From: Leucaena leucocephala
Lineage: Eukaryota > Streptophyta > Magnoliopsida > Fabales > Fabaceae
NCBI GenBank assembly: GCA_037074615.1
Contig: CM073535.1
Coordinates: 12,563,001 to 12,627,000 of the forward strand
Length of the DNA stretch: 64,000 bases
Direction of reading: 5' to 3'
The position numbers and the translations under genes are program-made. Below are positions 46,084-58,089 of the stretch, in pieces (positions within the stretch are counted from its first letter, which is position 1; each line of letters opens with the position of its first letter). The notes beneath the pieces are model-generated. The model worked only from the letters and a program-made list of their open reading frames with translations, made no database searches and had not been told where the DNA came from.

Positions 46084-46398
46084 GGCCTGGGATGTGTGCT
46101 TATGCAGCAAGGTCGAGTAGTAGCCTACGCCTCTCGGCAGTTAAAGCCACATGAAGAGAATTATCCCACTCATGATCTGGAGCTTGCGGCGGTGGTCTAT
46201 GCCCTGAAGATATGGAGGCACTATTTATACGGAGCAACGATAGAGTTGTTTTGCGACCACAAAAGCCTGAAGTATCTGTAGGATCAGAAAGAGCTGAACA
46301 TGAGGCAACGGCGATGGATGGAATTGTTAAAAGATTATGACTTCCAGATTAAATACCATCCAGGAAAAGCCAATGTGGTAGCTGATGCCCTGAGTAGA
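46084..46398 (+). pseudogene. Chromovirus pol part 2: RNase H
   Basis: Same frame as the RT after the TAG at 46081. GLGCVLMQQGRVVAYASRQL, then NYPTHDLELAAVVYALKIWR and FCDHKSLKYL, typical Ty3/gypsy RNase H with catalytic D and E positions. A second TAG (46279-46281) interrupts after KYL. The stretch NMRQRRWMELLKDYDFQIKY and HPGKANVVADALSRK marks the end of the domain. Confidence 0.88.
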
Positions 46399-47469
46399 AA
46401 GGTGGTGCAGGTTGCATACATGATGATCAAGGAATTGGAACTGATAGAAGATATGCGCGACTGGAGCCCTCTATATCAAATGCAACTGACGGAGAATCCT
46501 TTTGGAGGAGTTCATGTCAGAACTTGCATAGAAGATGAGATCAAAGAGGCTCAGAAACAGGATAAGCTCGCAGCAATATTCAAAGACAAGCTGGAGAAAG
46601 GGAAGACAAGGGATTTTGAGATGTCCCCAGACGAATTGCTACAGTTTAGGGGAAAACCCTATATCCCAAATGTTGGGGGATTAAGGGAAAGAATTCTGGA
46701 GGAAGCACATAAAAGCCGATATACGGTACATCCAGGTATGACCAAAATGTACCATGATGTTAAAAGATTATTCTGGTGGCCTGGACTGAAGAAAGATGTT
46801 GTAGCTTACGTATCTAAGTGCTTAACCTGCCAGAAAGTGAAAGTTGAACATCAAAAACCAGCAGGAACGTTGCAGCCTTTAGATATTCCTGAGTGGAAAT
46901 GGGATGGGATTGCCATGGACTTTGTAGAAGGACTACCCTTGACACCAAGTAGACATGATGCGGTTTGGGTAGTAATTGATCGACTGACAAAGTCAGCACA
47001 TTTCCTGGCAATCAATAAGAGAGATTCTCTAGAAAAGCTGGCAAAGCTGTATATAAAGGAGATCGTTAGGCTCCATGGTATCCCAAGCAGCATTGTGTCT
47101 GATAGAGATCCACGATTTACTTCAAATTTCTGGAGGGCTCTACAGGAAGAAATGGGCACTACTCTCAGATTCAGTACAGCTTATCATCCTCAGACAGATG
47201 GTCAATCTGAAAGAACAATACAGACGTTAGAGGATATGCTGAGAGCATGTGTCCTAGATTTCAAAGGCAGCTGGGATATCCATTTACCCCTTATAGAGTT
47301 TGCATATAACAATAGTTATCAGGCCAGTATACAGATGGCACCTTTTGAAGCACTCTATGGACGAAAATGTAGATCCCCCTTATGCTGGCTAGAGTTGAGC
47401 GAGAGAAGAATGCTTGGTCCGGATATAGTGGATCAAACTGCAGAACAAGTTGCGGTAATTAGAAAATGA
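46399..47469 (+). pseudogene. Chromovirus pol part 3: integrase
   Basis: Zinc finger HHCC: H in EEAHKSRYTVHPG, CLTCQKVK (46710-46840). Catalytic DDE: D in GIAMDFVEGLP (~46915), D in SIVSDRDPRF (~47100), E in GQSERTIQTLEDML (~47210). All three are intact. The end MAPFEALYGRKCRSPLCW is the usual GPY-region lead-in. TGA at 47467 interrupts between VIRK and LLTAQSRQKSYAD; it is probably a former CGA. Confidence 0.9.
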
Positions 47470-47955
47470 TTGTTGACGGCTCAAAGCAGACAGAAGAGCT
47501 ATGCAGATGTCAGAAGGAAGCCGTTGGAATTTGAAGAAGGAGAACATGTATTCCTTAAGTTAACTCCAACCACAGGAGCCGGACGATCGATTAAGGTGAA
47601 GAAGTTACATCCAAGATACATCGGGCCATTCCAGATTCTCTCAAAGATAGGAGCAGTAGCCTACAAGTTAGCTCTTCCTCCGAATCTCAGCCAGATACAT
47701 GATGTGTTCCATGTTTCCCAATTAAAGAAGTATATTCCAGATCCATCTCATGTGATAGAGCAAGATGAGGTTACACTGCGAGATGACTTGACCTATGAGG
47801 TTGGACCGGTGCGAATTGCTGATAGAAAAGTCAAGCAGTTGCGGAATAAGCAGATTCCTTTAGTTAAAGTGATCTGGAAAGGTTTGACTGAACAAGAGGC
47901 TACATGGGAAACAGAAGAAAAGATGAGAGAAAAGTACCCTGAATTATTGGTATAG
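47470..47955 (+). CDS. Chromovirus pol part 4: integrase C-terminus with chromodomain-like tail
   Basis: 161 codons. GPY/F module: VFLKLTPTTGAGRSIKVKK and PRYIGPFQILSKIGAVAYKL (47550-47680), then VFHVSQLKKYIPDPSHV. The C-terminal ~55 residues, YEVGPVRIADRKVKQLRN, then VKVIWKGLTEQEATWETEEK, match the chromodomain-like tail of Tekay integrases, thought to steer insertion to heterochromatin. Stop TAG at 47953. Same frame as parts 1-3. Confidence 0.88.
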   Translation: MLTAQSRQKSYADVRRKPLEFEEGEHVFLKLTPTTGAGRSIKVKKLHPRYIGPFQILSKIGAVAYKLALPPNLSQIHDVFHVSQLKKYIPDPSHVIEQDEVTLRDDLTYEVGPVRIADRKVKQLRNKQIPLVKVIWKGLTEQEATWETEEKMREKYPELLV

Positions 47956-47969
47956 GATAGATGTAATGT

Positions 47970-48009
47970 AAATTTTGGGGACGAAATTTATTTTTTAGGG
48001 GGAGAGAAA
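47970..48009 (+). promoter_or_regulatory. Chromovirus polypurine tract and stem motif
   Basis: 'aaattttggggacgaaattt' (47970-47989) can pair as a short stem, followed by T's and the purine run 'agggggagagaaa' (47997-48009) immediately before the 3' LTR. Plus-strand priming site. Confidence 0.88.
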
Positions 48010-50832
48010 TGTAATATCCTTAATCTTCTGTACTGGTTCCTATGTACAGATTAAACGGAATATATGAGCTCTGTTTCAGGAAAAACATGTGTACCTTTAT
48101 GTAAAGAAAAGGATTAAATTGCAAAAGAAAGGAAATTAAGGGACCTAAATGCAATTATGGAAAGTTTAAAGTTAGGAATGAAAGGTAGACAAAAATATGG
48201 GGTCTTAAAGTGTAATTTTAGCCAAATTAAGGGACTTAATTATAAAGAAGGAAAAGTTCCCTGGGGCTAAAGTATAATTAAAGAAAATAGGCCAGAAGTG
48301 GTTTGCACTGCCCGACAGCATTTCAGTCCCAGATTCTACCAGAAGGTAGGGCAGGTGACGCCGGGTAACCAAGCCTAATACCGGAATTTTTGAAGACTCC
48401 AGATAGCCAGAAATGGACTGATCGTCCAAAAGTTATAAAAATTTATACCGGATACCCTAGATTTCAGATATAAGTGGGAAAATACAGGATGATGCGCCTT
48501 TATGGGCGGATGTCGGGAAACTGACAGGATACCGATAGGAGGTCTGTAGGAAAAGTTATTCACAAAATAAAGAAATCCAGACGGAGTGTGAGGCCTCCGG
48601 GGATCCGGGTAGGAGATTTATCGGTATTTTTAAAGAGGCTGAATGCGATCGGATGACTTCGGTCAGATGACCGTTATAACCCCCAAGGATGCCTGAACAC
48701 AGTAGGACACTATATCTGGGAAAAAGAGCCGGTGTCCGGAAAAGGTATATACTCGGTAAATAATAGTTAAAATATTCAATGAATTGTGTTAAAGGAAGAT
48801 TCCTCGTAATGCGTGCCATACAGGTAATGGAACCAGGAAGCCCGAAAATGGCGCCATTAGAGGCCCAATAAGACTCTTGGACTGATAGGTGGGCCAGTGT
48901 CCAGCAGAACCCCGGAAAAGTGCGAAATTACGAAAATGCCCCTATGTTGTACAAAAAGGGCAGCAGATGAATATAGGGTATTCTGGTCATTTTGGACAGA
49001 CCCAGAGGTCAAGACATGTCTAAATAAGGTTGACTAGAGCCAGTATAAGCTTTGACCGGGTCCAGAAAGGTGTGAAATGACGATTTTGCCCTTAGGGATT
49101 AAAATAGGACAAGATAGGGCACCAAGGGCATTTTGGTCATTTCACAGGGGATCTGTAATTGAGTCTGGACCCAGTATTAAAAAGTTAATGATATAAAGGG
49201 TCTAGATACTAAATGTGAGGTCAGTAGACATAAAAAGGATCTTCAGAAACATCAGATTCTGAAAACGGCACGTTCTTCGAGGCAATAGACCGGGCCGGTA
49301 CCAGATTGGACCGGAAAGCTTCCAGAACCTCCAAATTTCGTCACATGAAGAATATGGGTGGTGAGGTGTCCTATGAGGTGTCCCATGAGGTGTCCAGGGT
49401 GATGCAGTAAAAAGAATTAAAGAAAATAGGAAATTCCAGGAAAAACCAGGACCACATGTTCAGATGGCTTCAAAATTACAAGAATGCCATCCATTAAAGC
49501 TATAAATACCCCCTTCCCCTCCCATTTTATGCATCCCACGTTTTTGGCAAGAAAAGAGAGAGAAAGAAGAGAGAGAAGGAGAAAGAAAGAAAGAAAGGAA
49601 GTTCTGGTGGAGTTGGAAGTAGTAAGGAAGTTCTGAAGCTCTGCTTTTGAGCTAGCAACTAATCCTAGCTCTTATGTAATGTCTTTATGATGTGTTGTTT
49701 TGTTTGGTTGATTGTTGTCCTATATGTTATGCTTGAAGCTCTATTCCAATGCTATGATCATATGTTATTGAATATGGAAGCATGCAGCATACTTATCTAT
49801 ACACAGTCACAAGCAAGCACCGTCACTTTGCATTACACATTTTGTTATGATTGTTGTTACTGGGATTCTTTTGAATCTCATTCCCAAACATAACATTACA
49901 GGGGAGGTTCTGTCAAAATAAAATTTGGAAATCTTAAGAGACGCCGGTAGGCTGCCGAAATTCCGACAACGAAGACGGAACAAAGAAAGGAACTGATACG
50001 TACTGTGTACGTAGTGCTGTCTAAGGAGGCTGGAAGTGAGTGGACCCAGCAGGTTCATCCAGTCTTTCCTGGGTACTACGTAGAATGGTAGTTCGCATAA
50101 GGGAATTACCGAATCGGTACAACATCAGTTACTTTCTAAAGAAGAATTGCAGCAGTTATGCTGCCGGTTTTTAGACAGAAAAGGATGTAATACAATATGA
50201 GGGAGTTAATCATGCACTAATATATAACAGTTGATTATTTATTAATTGTTATCTGGCCTGTATGACTGATATGTGTTGGCTATATGCTTGAGTATGTAAA
50301 GACTAAATGCTGAAAATAGGCTCAGTGAACAGTAACTCGTGAAGACCCATTCATGTTTGATAAATCATTAAAAATAGTAAATGATTGAATTAATGTACGA
50401 AATTTTTAGAGTAAAAAGTAGACATACTAAGATTTAATTTGATATATAGAATGTCTAATTTGGATGTATACACGAAAAGATATAAATTGTTAAAGTTGGG
50501 ACCAGAATGCTGGATTCAGGAGAAAGTCATTGGATGAACAGTAAGATTGAAACGTTGACCCACGTGAAATTTGTCAAGGATTGGTCAACCAATGATTTTT
50601 CCCTGAAATATATTTGAGTTAGCTTCATGTATCAATTTGAACCACTTCATTTCGATTTTTATAGAATTAGTTATAAATTTTCAAAATCAGGTCACTCATC
50701 TGGAATTTGCCACAGTGAACAGTACTCGATATGAATAAAATTCCAGATTAAGTGTTTAGACTTCAATGACCCTGAAAGTGGTTTAAGTGCTACCGAATGG
50801 TCCCTAAGATGTATAAATATAAGGATGTGACA
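48010..50832 (+). repeat. Chromovirus 3' LTR
   Basis: 2823 bp copy of 39380-42202 at a constant offset of 8630. TATAAATA at 49501-49508. Followed by AAGTT, the target duplication. Confidence 0.95.
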
Positions 50833-53800
50833 AAGTTGGCAGTGGGCCATTTGCTATACTAGCCCACAAGTCGCAAGCGGTCTCTAGCAAGACATAATGA
50901 CTACCCAAATCATATGAGGATCGATAAACGATGTAACCTTTTATACAACCATATCATGTCCCTTTTGTCACGCGATATTTTGGTCATGGATGAGGCATGG
51001 ATAATGTCATCCTCCTATTCCTGACCGTTACTTTCTCGATCCCTGAGTAGTCTGACTATAGAAATGGAACTACCTTTCCATTACAGTATGGCCATACATT
51101 TCTCAGACTCACTCATCGAGGGGCCCAGTAATATCTTTCTACGAATGTGAGGGACAAATTCTATCTTGACCATTCACATTCCTCCGCATGAAAAACCACT
51201 AAGGCCGAACATAGTCTTTATGATCACTCAGTCAAAAGTGACTTTTGACTAGGTCAAAGCTGAGCGTTTTGTCATGTAGGAATCCATGATGATCTCAGGT
51301 TAAAGGGCGTATTGACATGGTTTGTATATGAGAGAAGCTTATGACGTTACCCATGTAGTTCTCTCATAGCGGGTCGATCCAGCACCTTGTACTCTTACAT
51401 GTGCTTATGACTTTGATTTATATCTCTATACATCTTCAAAGTCATACTGGTCTTCTTTCATCTATGCTCCCGCATAGATGATCGACCAGGGACATTTAGG
51501 ATAATATCATGAATTATCTAAGGATGATCATCATAGTAAACATGCAAATAATATGATAACTCAATTAATAAATTCATAAATCAATAATGTTCATAAGACA
51601 ATGATTGGCCCCTAGGGCACGATTTCCAACAGTAACTTATTATACAAATTCATCCATCCATGTTTACCCTTTTTCCTTGTGAAGATCCAGCACCTATAAC
51701 ATGGTTATACATATGGAAAGAATGAGATTTCATGGAAATCCCAATAGCAAGGCATACAAACTATAATATCATGCATGATTAATTGGATGCTGAACATGTT
51801 ATCATGAGATGGGAGCTACTTCATAATGGTACATAAGCAAACTCTAACATGTATATTTTCATGCATAAGTTGCAAGTAATTGCAATCATTCATATCGCAT
51901 CAACAACATGATGGCATAATCTCAAGCTCAACCAAACACCATAATTAACAAGCAAACATACAATCAAGCATACATGAAACTATAGTTAGGTATTATTGCT
52001 ACCTCTTAGCTATTCTTGTCAAGGTCTTCTTGAGGTTATTTCCTTCCTTCACAAATGTCAAAACCTAGCCATTACAAAGCAATACCAAGTTACAACTCAA
52101 CTTGAACACAAAACCAAGACTAGGTTTTCACTAACTTCCATTCTTTCCCCAATTTATGTTTCATACTTCCATCTTTCTAAAATAAATTCTCATGGTTCAT
52201 TTCTACATAAGGTTTCATCTAGAATTCAAATATGAAACTAGAATTTCCAAAATCAAATCATGCCACATGCTACAATACCAAACCAAAGTGCATGCTCTTG
52301 TTTTCCAAAATTCACATTTTGATTCTAATGCTTCCAATACCTGTTCTCCTACTTTATCCCCATACAATTTTCCATTTTAAACCCATTGGAAGCATCAAAA
52401 TCATGACATTCCAACATATTAACAGTGTCACATACAGTAATAGCAATGAACACAAAACCCTAACTTCATGCATACTTGGAATCCCAAGCTTATACCACTT
52501 GATTCTAGCTTGTTTAAGCTTATTTAAACTATCCATAACATAAAACTCATATTATAACCATATTTGGAAAGCACTTCTAGCAGCAACCACAAGGGAAATA
52601 TAGCACAAAACCCCCTTAAAACCATGAGCTAACTTGCTAGAACAAAGCTCAAGATTAAGGGAGATGATTACCTTACTTTTGGCTTCAAGTTGTGTGCTTC
52701 TTTCTTAGTTGAATGGAAATATTGCAAGAGGTTCCCTATGGTTGCCCAAGCATGCCAAATCAAGCTGAATAGGGGGTATTTATAGATGAGCTTGAGTGCA
52801 AATGGATAGCCAAGATTGATTTGGTTACTATTTGATTTAATGGTCCATATTCATTCTTACACAAACTTTCCCTAGAACCCTTGCCTTTTGATGCCATGCA
52901 TGATATCATTTAGGAGCATGTTTTTCTGGAAAAAGTAAAATATATTGATAGGAAAAAGTTTAGTCCAGTTTGGTACCGATCGGAGTAGTTTCACAAAAAA
53001 CAGATTATTTTCTATTCCTAATTTTTATAATGTTCTAGGATATGTATTCTGTTCTGGAAATCAATTTATAGGTTCCTCATACCATTGACATTGTTAGACT
53101 GAGTATTTATCTGCCATCCATCCATTGGGAAATGACCAAAATACGCTTGGTGTCCTTTCTTACACTATATTAACCCTAAGGGCATAATTGTCATTTTACC
53201 CCTATCTATAATGCCTCAGGGCTTACTAGCTCTAACTAATCATATTTATATTATATGAGACGTTTATGGCCTATATAGAATGATCAAAATGCCCTCCATC
53301 CATCACTGGTGCAATATGGGCATCTAGGGGCATTTTCATAATTTAACACTTTTCCTGGACTGCTCTGGACTCTAGCCCACCTAACTGTCCAATCACCATA
53401 TTGGGCTCATGATGGCACTATTTGGGCCTTGGCATGGGATCATTGCCTTTATGCCCTTTATGGCACAAATCCCAAGACAACTATCCTTATTCAATTTATC
53501 TGGTATTTTATTTCACCGTAAAATCCCGTAAGAATTCTTCAGGACTCATTTTCTGACTCTACCAATTTTATAAATTTATATATTTAATATAAAAATTTAC
53601 TCTAAGGTTTCATATAATTCAGAGGTATGAAGAATACTATAATAATTCCTTTTGACTTCAAGAATTTATATTAATTAATCGGGACCTCAAATCAAAATTC
53701 TGTGACTCTTTAAACTGACTGGAATAACTTTATATATCTATTGGTAAAATTTGGGTCTAATATGATTCTAGGTATTTTTGAGCATTTTTCAGTTCAACTT

Positions 53801-54070
53801 TCTCATAATAATATTTAGGTCCTTGACTTTTTGCTTATTTATATTTAGGTCCCTAAACCTTTGGAAATTATCTCTTTTGGCCCAACTTTTGTTTCTACTT
53901 TAACTTTTGGCCTTTAACCTTTTCTACTTTGCATTTAGGTCCCTATATTTTCCTTAGACAATAATCCTTCTCTTTCCTTTCTCAATCTGATACAGTTTAT
54001 TCCAAGAATGTCATATCCATTCCATATAAAATGTACAGTTACATTATGTAGGAAAATTGAGGAAATGACA

Positions 54071-54190
54071 GTAAGTAAATCTACATTGGATAAAATGCAA
54101 CACTAGTGTAGAAATAACTTTTTCTAACTTGACATTATATTCTACACCGGTCACTTTTATAACCGGTGTAAAATATTATAAATTATACCA
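54071..54190. repeat. CACTA right subterminal repeats, piece 1
   Basis: Joins 37537 once the LTR-A is removed. Contains 'aacactagtgtagaaataac', 'ttctacaccggtcac' and 'ataaccggtgtaaaat', inverted copies of one motif. Nearly the same sequence recurs at 57155-57245, so this end held a tandem subterminal repeat. Confidence 0.75.
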
Positions 54191-57138
54191 CAACATCCTT
54201 ACTTTCGTATGTCTTAGGGACCATTTAGAACAACTTGCAAGACCTTAGAAGTTCATTAGCTAAATCTGAATTTTTTACTCTTTTCGAGTTACTGTTCATA
54301 TGGTATTTCAGATTCGTCGATAAACTTCAGAAAATCATAGTTAATTCTAGAAATATTGAAATGATGTGGTTCAAAAAGCCACATGAAGATAACATCTTAA
54401 AATATAAGGGAAAAATAATCTCCATACCAAATTCGGATTCAATTAATACAGTTTAATCATGAAATATTACTATTTATTTGGTCAAAAATTCTAAAAACAA
54501 ATTTTGGTCCCTGATTTTGGAAAATTTATTCTCTTTGTACAGATATCAAAATAAGGTGTTCTTAGTGTCAAAACGATGCTTGACATGTTAACTAAATGTC
54601 TGTAAAAGTTTATACATTTATTCCATCATTTACTATTTTTCTTACATCATGAATATTGTTGTTCAAACTTGTCATATAACATCATTACATGTAATAATTA
54701 TTCATGTAACATTTATACTATCCAATCCCTAACTTCTCTTCAGGCTTGTTCATCCTCTTTCATCATTCTTAAACCTGTTGGTATTAGGATTACATGGATA
54801 GGGCAAGATTTTTGGGAAAATCTTAGTAGCAAGCGGTACTAAACAATGCATGCACCATTAAGCATAACATTTAATACATACAAGTTTAGGATAAGTTTAC
54901 TACCTCACATACTTGACCTTCCTTCACTTTATCTTTTGCTTTTCCTTCTTCTACTAGATTTGTGGATGCCTATTTTGAACACACCAATCAATTTCTAACA
55001 AAATATTACCATCTATTCATTACAAACTAGCTCTCTTGAACATTGAGCCTACTTAACTACATTAACTTTCCTTAATCTTTACTAATGGACTTAGCATTTG
55101 AATCAATTGACGTCTTGACTTTTCCCTACACAATTTCATATTTTAAATCCATCTATGAGCATAGAATCATGAAATTCTAGCTCCTATGCACTGTTATAGA
55201 CAAATTTGCACAACCACCCTTTTTCTTTTAAAAATTCTCAGTTTGATTCCCATGCTTCCAATACTTGTTTTGCTACTTTATCCCACACAACTTTTCATTT
55301 AAATCATTAGAAGCATCAAAATCATGAATTCAAATCACTAGTCATACGAGTGAACAGTAATAGAGAAGAATTCTAAGAATTACAACTTTCAATTCCAATA
55401 CTTCCAAGGTTCAAAACATATCCAATCCTACACAAAATCATCATATAAATTTAATGGAACCATTAGATCATTAAAATTCCATCTCCTTCTATCATGAATA
55501 GTGCAGACTAAAAGGTTCCCTTCTCAGCAAAGTCAAATATATCAAATTGATTTAACAACCAATCATCTAGCTAGCTTTTTTAAGCATCAATCACATAACT
55601 CTAACTTCAATTTCTTTTGTCTCCTTTCATCTAGGGTTTTTGGACATCATATACACTCTAGAGAAACCTCATATTTCTTCCATGAAAACCCTAAGTTCAA
55701 TCTCCCAAATCAAAGGAAAATAAGCTGGGATATATTGCTTACCTTAATTCCTAGCTAGCTTGAACTTTGGACCTCAAATTCTTCTTTGGCTTGGATTGAC
55801 TCTTCATTTGAGTAGTACTTCCCCAAGGGTTACAAGGACCATGGTTTTGTATAGAAAAATGGGGTATTTATAGAAAAAATCCATAGAAAATGAATGGTTA
55901 AGATCACTTTGTGTACTATTTGATCTTGGATTAGCTTGCCCTATAAGCCAATGAGATGAAATCATCCATGACATCATCAAAGGAAACCTCATAGCCCATG
56001 TGATAAAATTGCAAAGGGATGAAGCATCTATAAGAATTTCAGTCTAATTTGGTACCGGCTCAGTCCGGTTTCCCAAAAATAGATTGTTTTCTAAATCTAA
56101 TTTTTTTGAGAATCCAGAATATGCTTTCTTACCTTAAATCCATTATCTAGATTATTCCTACCATTGAAATTATTGGACTAGGTATAAACTTAATTCAAGA
56201 TCCCTTAGCAAATAACTTAAATGCCCTTTGTTCACTATCTTGCACTATATTAACCCTAAGGGCAAAATTGTCATTTCATGCCCCTTTAATGCTTATCAGG
56301 GATATACTGACTCTGATAAATCACCCCTATACTTGTCTTGGCATTTTAGACTGTCCAAAATAATCAAAATTTCCTCCATTCATCTCTAGTTCCTTATTAC
56401 AACATAAGGGCAAACTTAGTGGCATTTTAGTATTTTTATATTTTTTGGGGTCTTTATTAACACTGACTCATAAACTTATCTGGAAATATTATTAGGCCTA
56501 TAAGGTGCCATTTTGGGCCTTCTACATGATCCATTGCCTTCATGGGCTCAACCCTAAAAAAATTCCCCGTAACGTGTTTATCGGGTGTTTTAATCCCCTG
56601 TAAATTTTATAATAAATTCTGCATAACTCCTTTTTGACCTCTATCAATTTCATAAATTCTTATATTAATTATAAGAATTTACTACCAAATTTCATCTAAT
56701 TCTAAGGTCCAAAGGATACTATATTAATTTTTCTTTCTTTAGCAATTCATATCAATTTTTTAGGACCTCAAATCAAAATTCTATGTTACGTCAAACTGAT
56801 CAGAATAATTTTATCTGTTTACTGGAAAAATTTGGGACTGAATTAATTATGGATATTTTTAAGCCTTTTATGGCTCAACTTTCAATAATTACCATTTTAC
56901 CCTTAAACTTTTAAAAATTACACTTTAGGCCCTCAACTTTTTATAATTTCACTTAATGGCCCAAAGTTTATGTCTACTTTCATTTTTGTACCATAGAACT
57001 TTTAAAATTTTCAGTTTAGTCCCTTTCTTTCTTTAAAACTCATCTAAACTTTATCATTCCTTATGATCATCGTCATAATCCTTTATAAACCTTTTTCCTC
57101 TATGAGTCTTATACAGATAGGGAAAATTAGGAATGACA
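54191..57138 (-). mobile_element. Solo LTR-A in CACTA subterminal region, reverse
   Basis: Reverse LTR-A from 'caacatccttac' (54191) to 'gaatgaca' (57138), 2948 bp. The start is probably a TG decayed to CA. Flanks TACCA (54186-54190) and TACAC (57139-57143) are an imperfect duplication. It lies between two pieces of CACTA subterminal sequence. Landmarks match the other reverse copies (for example 'accctaagggcaaaattgtc' at 56251). Confidence 0.82.
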
Positions 57139-57500
57139 TACACAAATCTAGATTGGATGAAATGGAAAACCGGTGTATAAATAACTTTTTCTAAACTGGA
57201 TATTATATTCTACACTTCTCGCTTTTATAACTGGTGTAAAATGTTAAAAATTAATTATTTAATAAACAAACCTACACCGGATGAACTTTACATTGGTGCA
57301 AAAAATGTGATAATCTATAACTAATATGGAAATCTACAACTAATATTGATATGTCCAGTTTCAATCTGTTGTATTTTTTTGTTTTCAAAAAATAAAAGAA
57401 CACCATGTCATCATCAAAATAAGAAACCCTATTCATTCAACTTTACTAATAACTTGACATCAAAAGTTTAACATTTTTAAAAAATATCTATTAGAATATA
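57139..57500. repeat. CACTA right subterminal repeats, piece 2
   Basis: 'aaaaccggtgtataaataac', 'ttctacacttctcgc', 'ataactggtgtaaaatg' and 'cctacaccggatgaac' between 57165 and 57290. This parallels 54100-54175 closely. Confidence 0.75.
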
Positions 57501-57676
57501 TAATATATTCTCCCTTTTCACTCTTTATCATACTTGGAGCTTTAGGATTCAGAGTGCATATGATCAATAGGATTATAGAAGTTATCATTCTATTGATGGC
57601 GGCAAACTTCTGAGCAGAAAGCTCTAAAATGGTATTTCAATATGTCAACTTTCCGATTCAGTTATTCCATAGAGTC

Positions 57677-57844
57677 CTATAGGCCATTTAAGGGCATGAT
57701 GAGTTCCTCAAGCCACTCCATCAGAGTAAAAACTAGGGGAGGAAGAGAAGGAACTGAAGGGTGAGGGTCAAGATATTTGTCTTCAAAATAGTCTCTATTT
57801 CTTTTATGTGGTGGATAAGGAGGTATGCATGAGGAAGAAGCCAT
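57677..57844 (-). pseudogene. Small CACTA reading frame upstream of tnp2
   Basis: Minus strand. ATG at 57844 opens 55 codons: MASSSCIPPYPPHKRNRDYF, later SLPPLVFTLMEWLEELIMPL, then TAG at 57677-57679. Past the stop the same frame continues protein-like (LNRKVDILKYHFRAF) with a further stop. Proline-rich start followed by an amphipathic helix. It sits in the CACTA 5' region between subterminal repeats and tnp2, where a first exon or a small DNA-binding protein gene could be. No family recognised; could be chance. Confidence 0.4.
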
Positions 57845-58089
57845 TGTAGTGTTCAGATAGAAGAAAAGAAAATAGAGATAAAGTGATGAGACAAAAAGTA
57901 CTGATCATAGGAATGGTATACATATGGTTGAGGAATAAGAACAATTTTAGAAAAGAATATCGAAGAATGTAATTGGCCTTCTACCATAATAACTATAAAC
58001 ATAGGGAACTAAAGAAGTGAAATGAATAGTCTGAAGAAGTTACAGAAAATAAGCAGGAAGCATAGCCAAGAAAATGAAGAGTCATAATA

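Larger units (their letters stand above)
39380..50832 (+). mobile_element. Young Tekay-like chromovirus (Ty3/gypsy), TSD AAGTT
   Basis: Complete-length element, 11,453 bp, inserted in LTR-B. LTRs 39380-42202 and 48010-50832; duplications AAGTT at 39375-39379 and 50833-50837 are perfect. Internal order: iMet primer site, pre-gag frame, gag, protease remnant, RT, RNase H, integrase, chromodomain-like tail, purine tract. Long LTRs, iMet primer site and C-terminal chromodomain-like sequence point to the Tekay (Del) clade; a tree would decide. About two dozen LTR differences seen by eye (~99% identity) indicate a recent insertion. Stops, a 200-bp duplication and a missing protease active site make it non-autonomous now. 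Confidence 0.93.
38301..51631 (-). mobile_element. Solo LTR-B inside LTR-A, reverse, TSD GTAAC, split by chromovirus
   Basis: Starts TGTAAGGAATTGG (38301) and ends ATTTCCAACA (51631), the exact reverse of the copy at 31989-36526. GTAAC duplications flank it (38296-38300, 51632-51636). Removing the chromovirus leaves ~1873 bp, close to the 1913 bp of the other copy. Its tandem palindromic repeat is at ~38941-39195. Confidence 0.92.
37538..54070 (-). mobile_element. Solo LTR-A in CACTA, reverse, TSD GTAAG, split by LTR-B
   Basis: Starts tgtcatatcc (37538), ends ggaaatgaca (54070). GTAAG duplications at 37533-37537 and 54071-54075 are perfect. Native parts are 37538-38300 and 51637-54070, about 3.2 kb. 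The parts keep the reverse LTR-A order, for example the 'ttaaccctaagggcataatt' stretch at 53170 and 'atttaggtccctaaa' repeats at 53810-53870. Reading frames at 51996-52543 are LTR sequence, not genes. Confidence 0.9.

Noticed and set aside
31989..51631. Inverted LTR-B copies read as the two ends of one foldback element
   Set aside because: Each copy has its own 5-bp duplication (TTATC and GTAAC) and both full ends, so they are independent insertions.
51996..52543. Overlapping 62-103 residue ORFs suggesting a host gene
   Set aside because: They fall in the second half of the reverse solo LTR-A (37538-54070), with counterparts in other LTR-A copies.
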